Numbered from the stretch's first letter, positions 47,261 to 55,849 are shown. The stretch is 64,000 nt of DNA from Streptococcus gwangjuense (GCF_003627155.1 NZ_CP032621.1:1902501-1966500), one strand, 5' to 3'. Numbers and translations are program-made. The notes: a model not told the origin generated them from the letters alone.

Positions 47261-48314
47261 ACGTGTACAAGCATTTATAGCTAAAATGCAAGAAAAAGAA
47301 CTAGATGGCATCATCATCAATAACCTTAAAAACGTCTATTACCTGACTGGTTTTTGGGGCTCAAACGGAACAGTCTTCATCAGCCGTGACCGTCAGGTCT
47401 TGGTGACAGACTCTCGCTATATCATTGCAGCTAAGCAAGAAACCAGTGGTTTTGAGATTGTGGCTGACCGTGATGAATTGGCTGTCATTGCCGGAATTGT
47501 CAAGGACATGGGCTTGTCTCGAATCGGTTTTGAGGACGAGATTTCAGTGTCTTATTATCACCGTATGCAGGCAACCTTTGAAGGAATTGACTTGCTTCCA
47601 CAGACTCAGTTTGTTGAAGGTCTTCGAATGATTAAGGATGAAGCGGAGATTGCAGCTATTCGCAAGGCTTGTTCTATATCAGACCAAGCTTTCCGCGATG
47701 CACTTGACTTTATCAAACCAGGAAAGACTGAGATTGAGATTGCCAACTTCCTTGACTTCCGCATGCGTGAGTTGGGAGCATCTGGCTTGTCTTTTGACAC
47801 CATTCTAGCTAGCGGTATCAATTCTTCTAAACCCCATGCCCATCCAATGCACAAACCAGTGGAATTGGGAGAAGCCATTACTATGGACTTCGGTTGCCTT
47901 TATGACCACTATGTCAGTGATATGACACGGACTATCTATCTGGGGCATGTCAGCGATGAGCAGGCAGAGATTTACAATACGGTTCTCAAAGCCAACCAAG
48001 CCTTGATTGACCAGGCTAAGGCAGGATTAAGTTTCCGAGACTTTGACAAAATTCCTCGTGATATTATCATTGAGGCAGGTTATGGCGACTACTTTACTCA
48101 CGGTATCGGACACGGTATTGGACTGGATATTCATGAGGAACCATACTTTAGCCAGACTTCTACAGAAACTATTAAGGCAGGTATGGCCTTGACAGATGAG
48201 CCAGGTATCTATATCGAAGGCAAATATGGCGTTCGTATCGAGGATGATATCCTGATTACAGAGTCAGGTTGTGAATTATTGACCCTTGCTCCAAAAGAGT
48301 TGATAGTCATTTAA
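47253..48314 (+). CDS. pepQ: Xaa-Pro dipeptidase/aminopeptidase, M24 family
   Basis: 353 residues. The creatinase-like N-terminal domain begins [33 protein letters not shown]. The C-terminal pita-bread domain has all five metal ligands: Asp in [18 protein letters not shown] (two), His in HGIGHGIG, and Glu in DEPGIYIEG and RIEDDI. It removes residues before proline. The length fits PepQ or a short aminopeptidase P; the distinction is not certain. The 8-bp overlap with uvrA implies co-expression, conserved in streptococci. Confidence 0.88.
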   Translation: MNKRVQAFIAKMQEKELDGIIINNLKNVYYLTGFWGSNGTVFISRDRQVLVTDSRYIIAAKQETSGFEIVADRDELAVIAGIVKDMGLSRIGFEDEISVSYYHRMQATFEGIDLLPQTQFVEGLRMIKDEAEIAAIRKACSISDQAFRDALDFIKPGKTEIEIANFLDFRMRELGASGLSFDTILASGINSSKPHAHPMHKPVELGEAITMDFGCLYDHYVSDMTRTIYLGHVSDEQAEIYNTVLKANQALIDQAKAGLSFRDFDKIPRDIIIEAGYGDYFTHGIGHGIGLDIHEEPYFSQTSTETIKAGMALTDEPGIYIEGKYGVRIEDDILITESGCELLTLAPKELIVI

Positions 48315-48334
48315 TGGTCAAGCAGCTCAAATGA

Positions 48335-48363
48335 TTGACTTTTAAATTTTAAAGGTTTATACT
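48335..48363 (+). promoter_or_regulatory. mgtA promoter
   Basis: TTGACT (48335-48340), 17 bp, TATACT (48358-48363), giving a start near 48370 at the first base of the riboswitch. Confidence 0.75.
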
Positions 48364-48369
48364 GAAAGA

Positions 48370-48512
48370 CGAAAACGGTAGGTGAGGCTACCATAGGGAT
48401 ACGGATGACTACCGCAAAGCAGTGGAGACACTACTCGTTGGTCAACAGTCCTGGTCGCGAAGGCCAAGACTAAGCTCATTACATTGCCCTATGGAGTTAA
48501 AGCTTGAACGAA
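48370..48512 (+). ncRNA. M-box (ykoK leader) magnesium riboswitch
   Basis: The conserved M-box blocks occur in order: GGTAGGTGAGGCTACC, ATAGGGATACGGATGACTACCGC, GGAGACACTACTCGTTGGTCAA, AGGCCAAGACTAAGCTCATTA and the closing CCCTATGGAGTTAAAGCT. The 5' CCATAGGG pairs with the 3' CCCTATGG. This RNA folds around several Mg2+ ions and shuts off transport genes when Mg2+ is plentiful. It precedes a P-type Mg2+ ATPase, the classic target. Confidence 0.93.
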
Positions 48513-48532
48513 AAACAGATAGTTAGTTTTTT

Positions 48533-48559
48533 AATCCTGCCATTTTATGGTGGGATTTT
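48533..48559 (+). terminator. M-box expression-platform terminator
   Basis: AATCCTGCCA pairs with TGGTGGGATT (G-U pairs included), followed by TTTTC. A TAGTTAGTTTTTT tract just upstream may form part of the antiterminator. This is the probable Mg2+-controlled stop. Confidence 0.65.
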
Positions 48560-48591
48560 CTACTGTTTAAATCAAAGAAAGGAGATAGACG

Positions 48592-48663
48592 ATGCAAATT
48601 GATGATCATCCGGAACCGCACATACACAGCCAATCGCTGATTTGTGTCGTTCTGCCCTTATAA
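48592..48663 (+). CDS. Leader peptide ORF upstream of mgtA
   Basis: A 23-codon ORF with a strong AAAGGAG site 7 nt upstream. Its N-terminus is acidic and contains prolines (DDHPEPH, both Pro read by rare CCG codons), then a hydrophobic end. This recalls the MgtL leader of enterobacteria, whose acidic/proline codons destabilise ribosomes when Mg2+ is low. The ORF covers the left arm of a hairpin at 48622-48683 and ends in its loop, 53 nt before mgtA. The similarity is in design, not in detectable homology, and expression is untested. Confidence 0.6.
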   Translation: MQIDDHPEPHIHSQSLICVVLPL

Positions 48664-48701
48664 AGTGATTGGTCTCTGTGTATGAAACACATCATTCATA
48701 C
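48622..48701 (+). promoter_or_regulatory. Mutually exclusive hairpins between leader ORF and mgtA
   Basis: Hairpin 1: ATACACAG-CCAATC (48622-48635) with GATTGG...CTGTGTAT (48667-48683). Hairpin 2: GTATGAA (48680-48686) with TTCATAC (48695-48701), ending 5 nt before the mgtA AGGAG. They share bases 48680-48683, so only one can form. A ribosome reading the leader ORF to its stop would block hairpin 1. Confidence 0.55.
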
Positions 48702-48716
48702 AGATAGGAGAAACCA

Positions 48717-51377
48717 ATGAAAACTACAAAAGAAAGATTAGCAACAGCTATTCATACATCTTTAAACGAAACTCTATCTTTTTATAAGACAAGTCTAACA
48801 GGATTGACTGAGGAGCAGGTGGAGAAAAATCGTGACCTCTATGGCGAAAATACCATCACAAAGGGTCAAGAAGACAGTATCCTCAAAAAGATTTACGAAT
48901 CCATTATCAATCCTTTTACGATCATCTTGCTGGTCATCGCCGTGATTTCCTTGGTGACCAATGTCTGGTTGGCAAAACCAGGTCAAGAGGATCCGACGAC
49001 TTCTATTATCATCGTTGTCCTAGTCCTCATTTCTGGTGGCATACGCTTTGTCCAAGAACTCCGTAGTGATAAGGCTGCGACCAATCTATCAAAAATGATT
49101 GTCAACACAGCGACTGTCATTCGTCAAGGAGAAATCCAAGAAGTACCTATCGATGATTTGGTAGTGGGTGACGTGGTTAAATTAAGCGCTGGAGACATGA
49201 TTCCAGCAGATCTTCTTTTATTTGAGTCGCGTGATTTCTTTGTACAACAGTCGGGCTTGACAGGTGAAAGTGAATCGGTTGAAAAATTGGCCTTGACCAA
49301 GGCAACAGTTCAACAATCTGATAGTCTGGTAGAAGCAGAAGCGCTCGCCTTTATGGGAACCAATGTCTTGTCTGGTAGTGCTAAGGCCGTGGTTTTGGCG
49401 GTTGGTGATGATACCATGATGGGGGCCATTGAGCAGACTTTGAACACCTATGACGAGCCTACTTCATTTGAGCGAGAGATGAATAGTATTTCGTGGCTCT
49501 TGATTCGTTTGATGCTGGTCATGGTGCCCATCGTTTTCTTGTCTAATGGTTTGACAGATGGAGATTGGTTAGAAGCTGGCGTATTTGCACTGAGTGTCGG
49601 TGTTGGACTGACACCTGAGATGCTACCTATGATTATTACCGCTAGCCTAGCAAAGGGTTCTATTATCATGGCCAAGGAAAAAGTGGTTATCAAAAAACTC
49701 AATGCCATACAGGACTTAGGGGCGATTGATATTTTGTGTACAGATAAGACAGGAACTCTAACCCAAGACGAAATCGTTCTAGAATATCCCTTGGACATCC
49801 ACGGACGCTTGGATTTGACTGTCTTGAGACGAGCTTATCTCAATTCTTATTTTCAAACGGGCTTGAAAAATTTGATGGACAGAGCCATCATCAAACGGAC
49901 TGAAAAGGAAGCCAAAGAACACGCCCTCTTGCAAAATCTAGCTCAAACCTTTCAAAAAATAGATGAGCTCCCCTTTGATTTTGAACGTAGACGGATGAGT
50001 GTTATCGTTAAGGATGAACACGAAGTTGTTAGTTTAGTAACCAAGGGTGCTCTAGAGGAAATGTTGACGATTTCCAGTTATGCGGAATACCAAGGAGTGA
50101 TTACTCCTTTGACAGATGTTATTAGAGAAGAAATTTTATCAGAAGTCAGACAACTAAATCAACAAGGTTTGCGTGTCTTGGGAGTGGCCTATAAGTCAGG
50201 TTTGAGGGAAGGTCATGCCTATACAGTTGATGACGAAGGGGATATGATTCTAACTGGTTACTTGGCCTTCCTAGATCCTCCTAAACCATCTGCAGCACCA
50301 GCAATTAAGGCTCTGTTAGAACATGGGGTTCAAACAAAGATTTTGACGGGAGACAACGAAAAAGTTACCCAAGCAGTCTGTGAAAAGGTTGGTTTGGATA
50401 TCAATCAGATGCTGTTAGGATCTGAAATTGATCAGATGAGCGATCAAGAATTGGCCCAAGCCGTAGAGGAGGTAACAGTCTTTGCCAAACTTTCACCTGA
50501 CCAAAAAGCGAGGATTATTTTGCAATTTAAGGCTAATGGTCATGCTGTCGGCTATATGGGAGATGGGATCAATGATGCCCCTTCCATGAAAGTCTCAGAT
50601 GTGGGGATTTCTGTTGATACAGCAGTAGATATTGCCAAAGAAACAGCTGATGTTATCCTACTTGATAAGGATCTCATGGTGCTTGAAAAAGGACTTGTTG
50701 AAGGTCGTAAGGTCTATGCCAATATGACCAAATATATCAAAATGACAGTGAGTTCTAATTTTGGGAATATCTTATCCCTTTTGGTTTCTGGAATCTTTTT
50801 ACCATTTTTACCGATGGCTCCAGTCCATTTAATTATCCTAAATCTAGTCTATGATTTGTCTTGTATTGCCTTGCCTTTTGACAAGGTGGATAAAGATTTT
50901 TTGAGAAATCCGCATACCTGGGAAGCTAAGTCCATCACACGTTTCATGATTTGGATGGGACCTATCTCTTCCGCCTTTGATATTTTGACCTTTATTTTGC
51001 TCTATTTTATCATTGTACCCATGACAACAGGTCAAGCTTATGTCCATGGAGCGGAGTCTGCCGTAGGATTTATTGTCTTGTTTCAGACAGGTTGGTTTAT
51101 CGAGTCCATGTGGTCGCAGACTATGGTTATCCATATGTTGCGTTCAGCCAAAATTCCTTTTTTACAAAGTCGTCCAGCTTGGCTAGTCCTTGTGACAACC
51201 TTATTGGCTGCAGCCTTTGTGACCTTCCTTCCCTACAGTCCACTAGCTAGCCTTCTTCATCTAACTCCTTTGAAGCCGATCTATTTCATCTTTTTGCTTT
51301 TCATCATCATTTTGTACATGATTAGCGTGACAATTGTGAAAAAAATCTATATCAATAAATATAAAGAATGGCTGTAA
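48717..51377 (+). CDS. mgtA: P-type magnesium-importing ATPase MgtA
   Basis: 886 residues of the P3B Mg2+ ATPase group. The actuator loop LTGESESVEK, the phosphorylated Asp343 in LCTDKTGTLT, KGALEEM in the nucleotide domain, and GDGINDAPSMK in the hinge are all present, with about ten membrane segments (M4 motif GLTPEMLPMI). It brings Mg2+ into the cell when external Mg2+ is scarce. The M-box riboswitch upstream directly supports Mg2+ as substrate rather than Ca2+ or Mn2+. An N-terminal amphipathic segment precedes the first membrane helix. Confidence 0.94.
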   Translation: MKTTKERLATAIHTSLNETLSFYKTSLTGLTEEQVEKNRDLYGENTITKGQEDSILKKIYESIINPFTIILLVIAVISLVTNVWLAKPGQEDPTTSIIIVVLVLISGGIRFVQELRSDKAATNLSKMIVNTATVIRQGEIQEVPIDDLVVGDVVKLSAGDMIPADLLLFESRDFFVQQSGLTGESESVEKLALTKATVQQSDSLVEAEALAFMGTNVLSGSAKAVVLAVGDDTMMGAIEQTLNTYDEPTSFEREMNSISWLLIRLMLVMVPIVFLSNGLTDGDWLEAGVFALSVGVGLTPEMLPMIITASLAKGSIIMAKEKVVIKKLNAIQDLGAIDILCTDKTGTLTQDEIVLEYPLDIHGRLDLTVLRRAYLNSYFQTGLKNLMDRAIIKRTEKEAKEHALLQNLAQTFQKIDELPFDFERRRMSVIVKDEHEVVSLVTKGALEEMLTISSYAEYQGVITPLTDVIREEILSEVRQLNQQGLRVLGVAYKSGLREGHAYTVDDEGDMILTGYLAFLDPPKPSAAPAIKALLEHGVQTKILTGDNEKVTQAVCEKVGLDINQMLLGSEIDQMSDQELAQAVEEVTVFAKLSPDQKARIILQFKANGHAVGYMGDGINDAPSMKVSDVGISVDTAVDIAKETADVILLDKDLMVLEKGLVEGRKVYANMTKYIKMTVSSNFGNILSLLVSGIFLPFLPMAPVHLIILNLVYDLSCIALPFDKVDKDFLRNPHTWEAKSITRFMIWMGPISSAFDILTFILLYFIIVPMTTGQAYVHGAESAVGFIVLFQTGWFIESMWSQTMVIHMLRSAKIPFLQSRPAWLVLVTTLLAAAFVTFLPYSPLASLLHLTPLKPIYFIFLLFIIILYMISVTIVKKIYINKYKEWL

Positions 51378-51459
51378 ATTTCATTTTGTCAAGAAAAAAG
51401 TACGAAAATGACGAAAAAAGTCAAAAAAATTTAAAAATAGGTCGCAAGTCGGATGTTTT

Positions 51460-51471
51460 TTATGGTATAAT
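51460..51471 (+). promoter_or_regulatory. spxA promoter (extended -10)
   Basis: TGgTATAAT with core 51466-51471 and no clear -35. The AT-rich stretch before it repeats ACGAAAA and AAAGTCAAAA motifs. Confidence 0.55.
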
Positions 51472-51512
51472 AGACTAAACTGATAGTAACATGTAGCGAA
51501 AGGGGTAGGTAC

Positions 51513-51911
51513 ATGATTAAAATTTATACAGTCTCAAGTTGTACTAGCTGTAAAAAAGCAAAAACCTGGCTCAATGCCCACCAGTTAAGTTATAAAGAAC
51601 AAAACCTTGGTAAAGAAGGAATTACGAGAGAAGAATTACTGGATATTCTGACAAAAACAGATAACGGAATAGCCAGCATCGTTTCGTCTAAAAATCGCTA
51701 TGCCAAAGCCCTTGGAGTGGATATTGAAGATTTGAGTGTCAACGAAGTCCTCAATCTGATTATGGAAACACCGAGAATTTTAAAGAGCCCAATCCTTGTA
51801 GATGAAAAACGCCTGCAAGTTGGCTATAAGGAAGATGATATTCGTGCCTTCCTACCACGCTCTGTCCGTAATGTAGAAAATGCAGAAGCACGTTTGCGTG
51901 CAGCTCTATAA
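51513..51911 (+). CDS. spxA: Spx-family transcription regulator
   Basis: 132 residues with the redox CxxC switch at Cys10 and Cys13 (SCTSCKKA) and the ArsC-like fold. Spx binds the alpha C-terminal domain of RNA polymerase and redirects transcription in oxidative or disulfide stress; levels are held down by ClpXP. Streptococci carry two (SpxA1, SpxA2); which one this is cannot be told by eye. Its terminator follows at 51916-51950. Confidence 0.92.
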   Translation: MIKIYTVSSCTSCKKAKTWLNAHQLSYKEQNLGKEGITREELLDILTKTDNGIASIVSSKNRYAKALGVDIEDLSVNEVLNLIMETPRILKSPILVDEKRLQVGYKEDDIRAFLPRSVRNVENAEARLRAAL

Positions 51912-51915
51912 ACAT

Positions 51916-51956
51916 CAAGGCTGGGAGTGCTTCCTAGCCTTGTTTGCTCTTTTAAT
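51916..51956 (+). terminator. spxA terminator
   Basis: CAAGGCTGGGAG pairs with CTTCCTAGCCTTG (imperfect centre), then TTTGCTCTTTT. Confidence 0.75.
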
Positions 51957-51977
51957 TCAAAAATGATGTGAGGAATT

Positions 51978-52547
51978 ATGAAAAAAATACTGATTACAAG
52001 TTTTGCACTACTTTTCTTGCTTGCTGGATGTGGACAAAAAAAAGCGACAACTGCGTCCTCTAGCAGTAAATCTGAAACGTTACAGTCAACTTTACCTGTC
52101 CTAGAGAATGCTGAGAAGAATACAGTAGTTACAAAAACATTTATGCTACCGAAGTCAACAGACGGCAGTCAGCAGATTCAAACAGTCACATATAAAGGAA
52201 AACAATTTTTAAGTTTGACTATTATTCAAAAAAGACCAGTTACCGATGAATTGAAGACTTTTGTAACTGAGCATGGTGTAGAGGCAACCCAAAAAGCACT
52301 CATTGAAGCTGAAGGTAAAGATACCTCAATTCAGGAAGCGCGCAAGTTGCCAGGTTTTACACTTGAGACGAAGCTACTAAGTGAAACAGAAATTCAAACA
52401 ACAACTACTTATGATTTTCAGGTTTTAGATATCAAAAAAGCTTCACAGGTTGAATATTTAAAGAATATTGGCTTGGAAAATCTTTTGAAAAATGAACCGA
52501 GTCAATATGTAGCAGACAGATTGGCAAATGGTGCGACAGAACAGTAG
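51978..52547 (+). CDS. Surface lipoprotein, DUF1307-like
   Basis: 189 residues. The signal peptide ends LLAGC with Cys18 as the lipid site, followed by a Ser/Thr-rich linker and a single domain with YKGKQFLSLTIIQKR and a KALIEAEGKDTSIQEARKLPGF segment, which resembles DUF1307 (YehR-type) lipoproteins. The role is unknown. It has a GTGAGG ribosome site. With the spxA terminator just upstream, expression probably comes from read-through or a minor promoter. Confidence 0.78.
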   Translation: MKKILITSFALLFLLAGCGQKKATTASSSSKSETLQSTLPVLENAEKNTVVTKTFMLPKSTDGSQQIQTVTYKGKQFLSLTIIQKRPVTDELKTFVTEHGVEATQKALIEAEGKDTSIQEARKLPGFTLETKLLSETEIQTTTTYDFQVLDIKKASQVEYLKNIGLENLLKNEPSQYVADRLANGATEQ

Positions 52548-52574
52548 AAAATCCAAATAAATAGACTGCCTGAA

Positions 52575-52603
52575 TTGTAGAACGTAAGGAATTATGCTAT
52601 AAT
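52575..52603 (+). promoter_or_regulatory. ireB-ruvX promoter
   Basis: TTGTAG (52575-52580), 17 bp, extended -10 TGcTATAAT (core 52598-52603). Confidence 0.75.
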
Positions 52604-52633
52604 GGTACTATTCTAAGGAAAGAGGGTGTTAGA

Positions 52634-52900
52634 ATGGGATTTACTGAAGAAACAGTACGTTTTAAATTGGACGATTCCAATAAAAAAGAAATTAGCGAAA
52701 CTCTGACTGATGTTTATGCTTCGTTGAACGATAAGGGCTACAACCCAATTAACCAAATCGTAGGTTACGTATTGAGTGGAGACCCTGCCTACGTTCCTCG
52801 TTATAATAATGCACGAAATCAAATCCGTAAGTATGAGCGTGATGAAATCGTTGAGGAATTAGTCCGCTACTACCTTAAAGGACAAGGAGTCGATCTATAA
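52634..52900 (+). CDS. ireB: IreB family regulatory phosphoprotein (UPF0297, YrzL)
   Basis: 88 residues beginning [14 protein letters not shown], the conserved start of the family. In Enterococcus, IreB is a small dimer phosphorylated by the PASTA kinase IreK on Thr4 and/or Thr7 and lowers cephalosporin resistance; both threonines are present here. The cognate kinase in streptococci is StkP, encoded elsewhere. First gene of the conserved yrzL-ruvX-yrzB trio. Confidence 0.9.
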
Positions 52901-52903
52901 CCT

Positions 52904-53323
52904 ATGAGAATTATGGGATTGGACGTCGGTTCAAAAACGGTAGGGGTGGCGATTAGCGATCCGCTTGGTTTTACAGCTCAAGGACTTGAAATCATCCAAA
53001 TCAATGAGGAGCAAGGTCAATTTGGTTTTGACCGCGTTAAGGAGTTGGTTGATACTTACAAGGTGGAACGATTTGTAGTGGGCTTGCCTAAAAACATGAA
53101 CAATACAAGCGGACCGCGCGTGGAAGCTAGTCAAGCCTACGGAGCAAAGCTGGAAGAGCTTTTTGGTTTACCAGTAGACTATCAAGATGAACGCTTGACA
53201 ACAGTTGCCGCAGAGCGTATGTTGATTGAACAAGCAGATATTAGCCGTAACAAGCGCAAGAAAGTCATTGATAAATTAGCAGCTCAGCTGATTTTACAAA
53301 ATTATTTAGATAGAAAATTTTAA
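52904..53323 (+). CDS. ruvX: Holliday junction resolvase-like protein RuvX (YqgF)
   Basis: 139 residues with the RNase H-fold motif [19 protein letters not shown] (first catalytic Asp at residue 6), [14 protein letters not shown] and [10 protein letters not shown] (second acidic site). YqgF proteins are linked to 16S rRNA 5' end processing, and family members have been described as resolvase-like. It starts 3 bp after ireB and shares its promoter. Confidence 0.93.
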   Translation: MRIMGLDVGSKTVGVAISDPLGFTAQGLEIIQINEEQGQFGFDRVKELVDTYKVERFVVGLPKNMNNTSGPRVEASQAYGAKLEELFGLPVDYQDERLTTVAAERMLIEQADISRNKRKKVIDKLAAQLILQNYLDRKF

Positions 53324-53338
53324 TACAAAGGAGAGGCT

Positions 53339-53644
53339 ATGTCACACGATCATAACCACGACCACGAAGAACGTGAACTAATCACACTAGTAGATGAGCA
53401 AGGAAATGAAACCTTGTTTGAAATCCTTTTGACCATTGACGGAAAAGAAGAATTTGGTAAAAACTATGTTCTTCTAGTACCAGTTAATGCAGAAGAAGAC
53501 GAAGACGGACAAGTTGAAATCCAAGCTTACTCGTTCATCGAAAACGAAGATGGAACAGAAGGCGAATTGCAACCAATTCCAGAAGACTCAGAAGACGAAT
53601 GGAACATGATTGAAGAAGTCTTCAACAACTTTATGGAGGAGTGA
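53339..53644 (+). CDS. DUF1292 protein (YrzB-like)
   Basis: 101 residues, strongly acidic, with a histidine-rich start ([11 protein letters not shown]) that could bind metal, then the DUF1292 core ([36 protein letters not shown]). The function is unknown. It is always third in yrzL-ruvX-yrzB and is preceded by AAAGGAGAGG. Its stop codon is the first three bases of the repeat-array hairpin at 53642. Confidence 0.88.
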   Translation: MSHDHNHDHEERELITLVDEQGNETLFEILLTIDGKEEFGKNYVLLVPVNAEEDEDGQVEIQAYSFIENEDGTEGELQPIPEDSEDEWNMIEEVFNNFMEE

Positions 53645-53920
53645 TACAGTCTGGGAGACTGTATCACCCCAACTCCTAGAAATTAGAAGAGTTGGAACAT
53701 CCAGTGGACGTTTTTAGCCCAGTTCCTTAAAATAAGAGAGAACTGGTGTGTTCAGTGAACATTTTTACCCTTACGCTAAAAATAAAGACCGTAAGTAAGT
53801 CTGGGAGACTGTATCAGCCCAACTCCCAGAAATTGGGAAGAGTTGGAACGTCCGGGGGACGTTTTTAGCCCTGCGCTAGAAATTAGAAACGCAGGCACAT
53901 TCAGTGGACGTGTTTACCCC
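53642..53920 (+). repeat. Tandem array of five stem-loop modules, ~50-bp period
   Basis: It starts with a perfect 11-bp hairpin TGATACAGTCT/AGACTGTATCA at the DUF1292 stop. Five modules follow, with left arms starting at 53669, 53719, 53770, 53819 and 53870. Stem A changes but stays paired: CCAACTC/GAGTTGG, CCAGTTC/GAACTGG, CTTACG/CGTAAG, CCAACTC/GAGTTGG, CCTGCG/CGCAGG. The AT-rich loop is conserved (CTAGAAATTAGAA-like). Each is followed by a small second hairpin, mostly with a TTTTTA tail. It resembles the pneumococcal SPRITE (terminator-like) repeats in kind, but I cannot confirm identity. Confidence 0.75.
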
Positions 53921-53961
53921 ACGTTAACTTCATAGTAGCTAGTTATTAGCTAACCAGGTAA

Positions 53962-53993
53962 GAGGTCGGGACGAAAATCCTGGCCTCGTTTTT
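53962..53993 (+). terminator. Terminator after the repeat array
   Basis: GAGGTCGGGA pairs with TCCTGGCCTC (two G-U) around CGAAAA, then GTTTTTG. Confidence 0.85.
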
Positions 53994-54050
53994 GTTAGTT
54001 ATGAGACTTTATTGAGGCAGTTGATTGAACCTGTAATTAAGGAGATGTAT

Positions 54051-55301
54051 ATGTTTGAAGTAGAAGAATGGCTCCATAGTCGAATTGGTTTGAATTTTCG
54101 ATCAGGTTTGGGCCGAATGCAACAAGCGGTGGATTTGTTGGGGAATCCCGAGAAGTCTTATCCTATTATTCATGTAACCGGGACTAATGGAAAAGGATCT
54201 ACCATTGCTTTTATGAGGGAGTTATTTATGGGGCATGGCAAAAAAGTTGCGACCTTTACCTCCCCTCATATCGTCTCTATCAATGATCGAATCTGCATTA
54301 ACGGGCAACCAATAGCTGATGCAGACTTCATCCGTTTGGCTAATCAGGTCAAGGAGATGGAGAAAACGCTTCTGCAAACCCATGATCAGTTGTCCTTTTT
54401 TGAATTGCTGACCTTGATTGCTTTTCTTTATTTTAGGGAGCAAGAGGTGGATTTGGTTTTATTAGAAGTGGGAATTGGTGGCTTACTTGATACGACTAAT
54501 GTGGTAACTGGAAAGATTGCTGTTATCACATCCATCGGGCTAGACCATCAGGAAACCTTGGGTGATAGTCTAGAAGCAATCGCAGAGCAGAAAGCTGGTA
54601 TTTTCAAGGCTGGTAAAAAGGCAGTGATTGCTAAGTTGCCTTCAGAAGCTAGGCTTGTTTGTCAGAAAAAAGCAGACTCTTTAGCTGTTGACCTTTATCA
54701 GGCAGGTCAGGATTTTTCAATGCTGAATGGGGATTTTTCAAGCTCTTTGGCTAACCTTTCACAGTTGAAAATAGGTTTAGAAGGAGCTTATCAGCAGGAA
54801 AATGCGGCCTTAGCGTTGCAAACTTTTCTTCTCTTTATGAGGGAAGGAAAGGAAGTTGTTGATGAACAGGCTGTAAGACAAGCTTTGAATCAGACCCATT
54901 GGGCTGGGCGTTTGGAGCGTATTCGTCCTCAGATTTACTTGGACGGTGCTCATAACCTCCCTGCCTTGACTCGCTTGGTTGAATTTATTAAAGAAAAAGA
55001 GCAGGAAAGATATCGTCCTCAAATCCTATTTGGAGCCTTGAAACGGAAGGATTATCAAGGGATGTTGGCTTATCTGACTGAAAAATTGCCTCAGGTGGAA
55101 CTCAAGGTGACCGGCTTTGACTATCAAGGTTCTTTGGATGAAACAGATGTAACAGGTTACGATATAGTTCCTTCTTACCGAGAATTTATTAGCAATTTTG
55201 AAGCAAGAGCAGATGCCCAGGCCTTGTTGTTCGTTACAGGATCTCTCTATTTTATCTCAGAAGTACGGGGCTATCTACTGGGGCATGAGCAGATAAATTG
55301 A
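54051..55301 (+). CDS. folC: Folylpolyglutamate synthase/dihydrofolate synthase
   Basis: 416 residues from the ATG at 54051 (AAGGAG 6 nt upstream). The Mur-ligase-type ATP-binding loop HVTGTNGKGST is at about residues 42-52, LLEVGIGGLLDTTN and ITSIGLDHQETLG follow, and DGAHN marks the C-terminal domain. It adds glutamate to dihydropteroate and/or lengthens folate polyglutamate tails. No other folate genes are adjacent. The promoter is not obvious, and expression may arise within the repeat region. Confidence 0.94.
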   Translation: MFEVEEWLHSRIGLNFRSGLGRMQQAVDLLGNPEKSYPIIHVTGTNGKGSTIAFMRELFMGHGKKVATFTSPHIVSINDRICINGQPIADADFIRLANQVKEMEKTLLQTHDQLSFFELLTLIAFLYFREQEVDLVLLEVGIGGLLDTTNVVTGKIAVITSIGLDHQETLGDSLEAIAEQKAGIFKAGKKAVIAKLPSEARLVCQKKADSLAVDLYQAGQDFSMLNGDFSSSLANLSQLKIGLEGAYQQENAALALQTFLLFMREGKEVVDEQAVRQALNQTHWAGRLERIRPQIYLDGAHNLPALTRLVEFIKEKEQERYRPQILFGALKRKDYQGMLAYLTEKLPQVELKVTGFDYQGSLDETDVTGYDIVPSYREFISNFEARADAQALLFVTGSLYFISEVRGYLLGHEQIN

Positions 55302-55326
55302 CCTCCTTTTTTGAACTTGTTATACT
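55298..55326 (+). promoter_or_regulatory. Promoter of the lipoprotein gene
   Basis: TTGACC (55298-55303) overlapping the folC stop, 17 bp, TATACT (55321-55326). Confidence 0.7.
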
Positions 55327-55384
55327 AGGAAAACTGCCAGTTAGGAAAAACTTCTGTAAATTGGTAGCAGAAAGGAAATTCATC

Positions 55385-55849
55385 ATGAAATTAAAAAGAT
55401 TCACACTTTCTCTTGCTTCTCTAGCAAGTCTTAGTCTCTTAGTAGCTTGTTCACAAAGAGCTCAACAAGTTCAACAACCAGCAACTCAATTGCAAACACA
55501 ACAAACTCAGCAATCACAAGCTGCTGTTTCATCTTCTACAGAAAATAGCAACCAGGCAGCAACAAGTTCTTCACAAAATGCGCCTGAGGCTCAACCAACT
55601 AATATTGATGGAACTTATACTGGTCAGGACGAAGGAGACCGTATCACTTTAGTGGTAACTGGAACAACTGGTACATGGACACAGGTGGAAACTGATGGTG
55701 AACAAGAAATCAAGCAGGTTAGCTTTGATGCCGCTAATCAACGCATGATTATTGGGGATGACGTCAAGATTTATGCAATCAATGGAAATCAGATGATTAT
55801 CGACGATATGGATAGAGAAGCGTCTGATCGCATCGTTTTATCAAAATAG
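55385..55849 (+). CDS. Surface lipoprotein with Gln/Ser-rich linker
   Basis: 154 residues from the ATG at 55385 (AAAGGAAA upstream). The signal peptide ends LLVAC with Cys22. A long Gln/Thr/Ser/Ala-rich unstructured linker follows to about residue 75, then a small beta domain (NIDGTYTGQDEGDRITLVVTGTTGTWTQVETDGEQEIKQV) that looks like a lipocalin-like or SH3-like ligand domain. The function is unknown; the homologue position next to cls is conserved. It has its own promoter and terminator. Confidence 0.8.
   Translation: MKLKRFTLSLASLASLSLLVACSQRAQQVQQPATQLQTQQTQQSQAAVSSSTENSNQAATSSSQNAPEAQPTNIDGTYTGQDEGDRITLVVTGTTGTWTQVETDGEQEIKQVSFDAANQRMIIGDDVKIYAINGNQMIIDDMDREASDRIVLSK

Noticed and set aside
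48717..51377. Calcium or manganese efflux ATPase (CaxP/MntE-like role)
   Set aside because: The upstream leader is an M-box, not a Mn-sensing yybP-ykoY element, and the protein has the P3B Mg2+ ATPase layout.
53642..53920. CRISPR array
   Set aside because: The period is about 50 bp, but the repeated parts are stems that differ between copies. There are no constant repeats with unique spacers, and no cas genes nearby.
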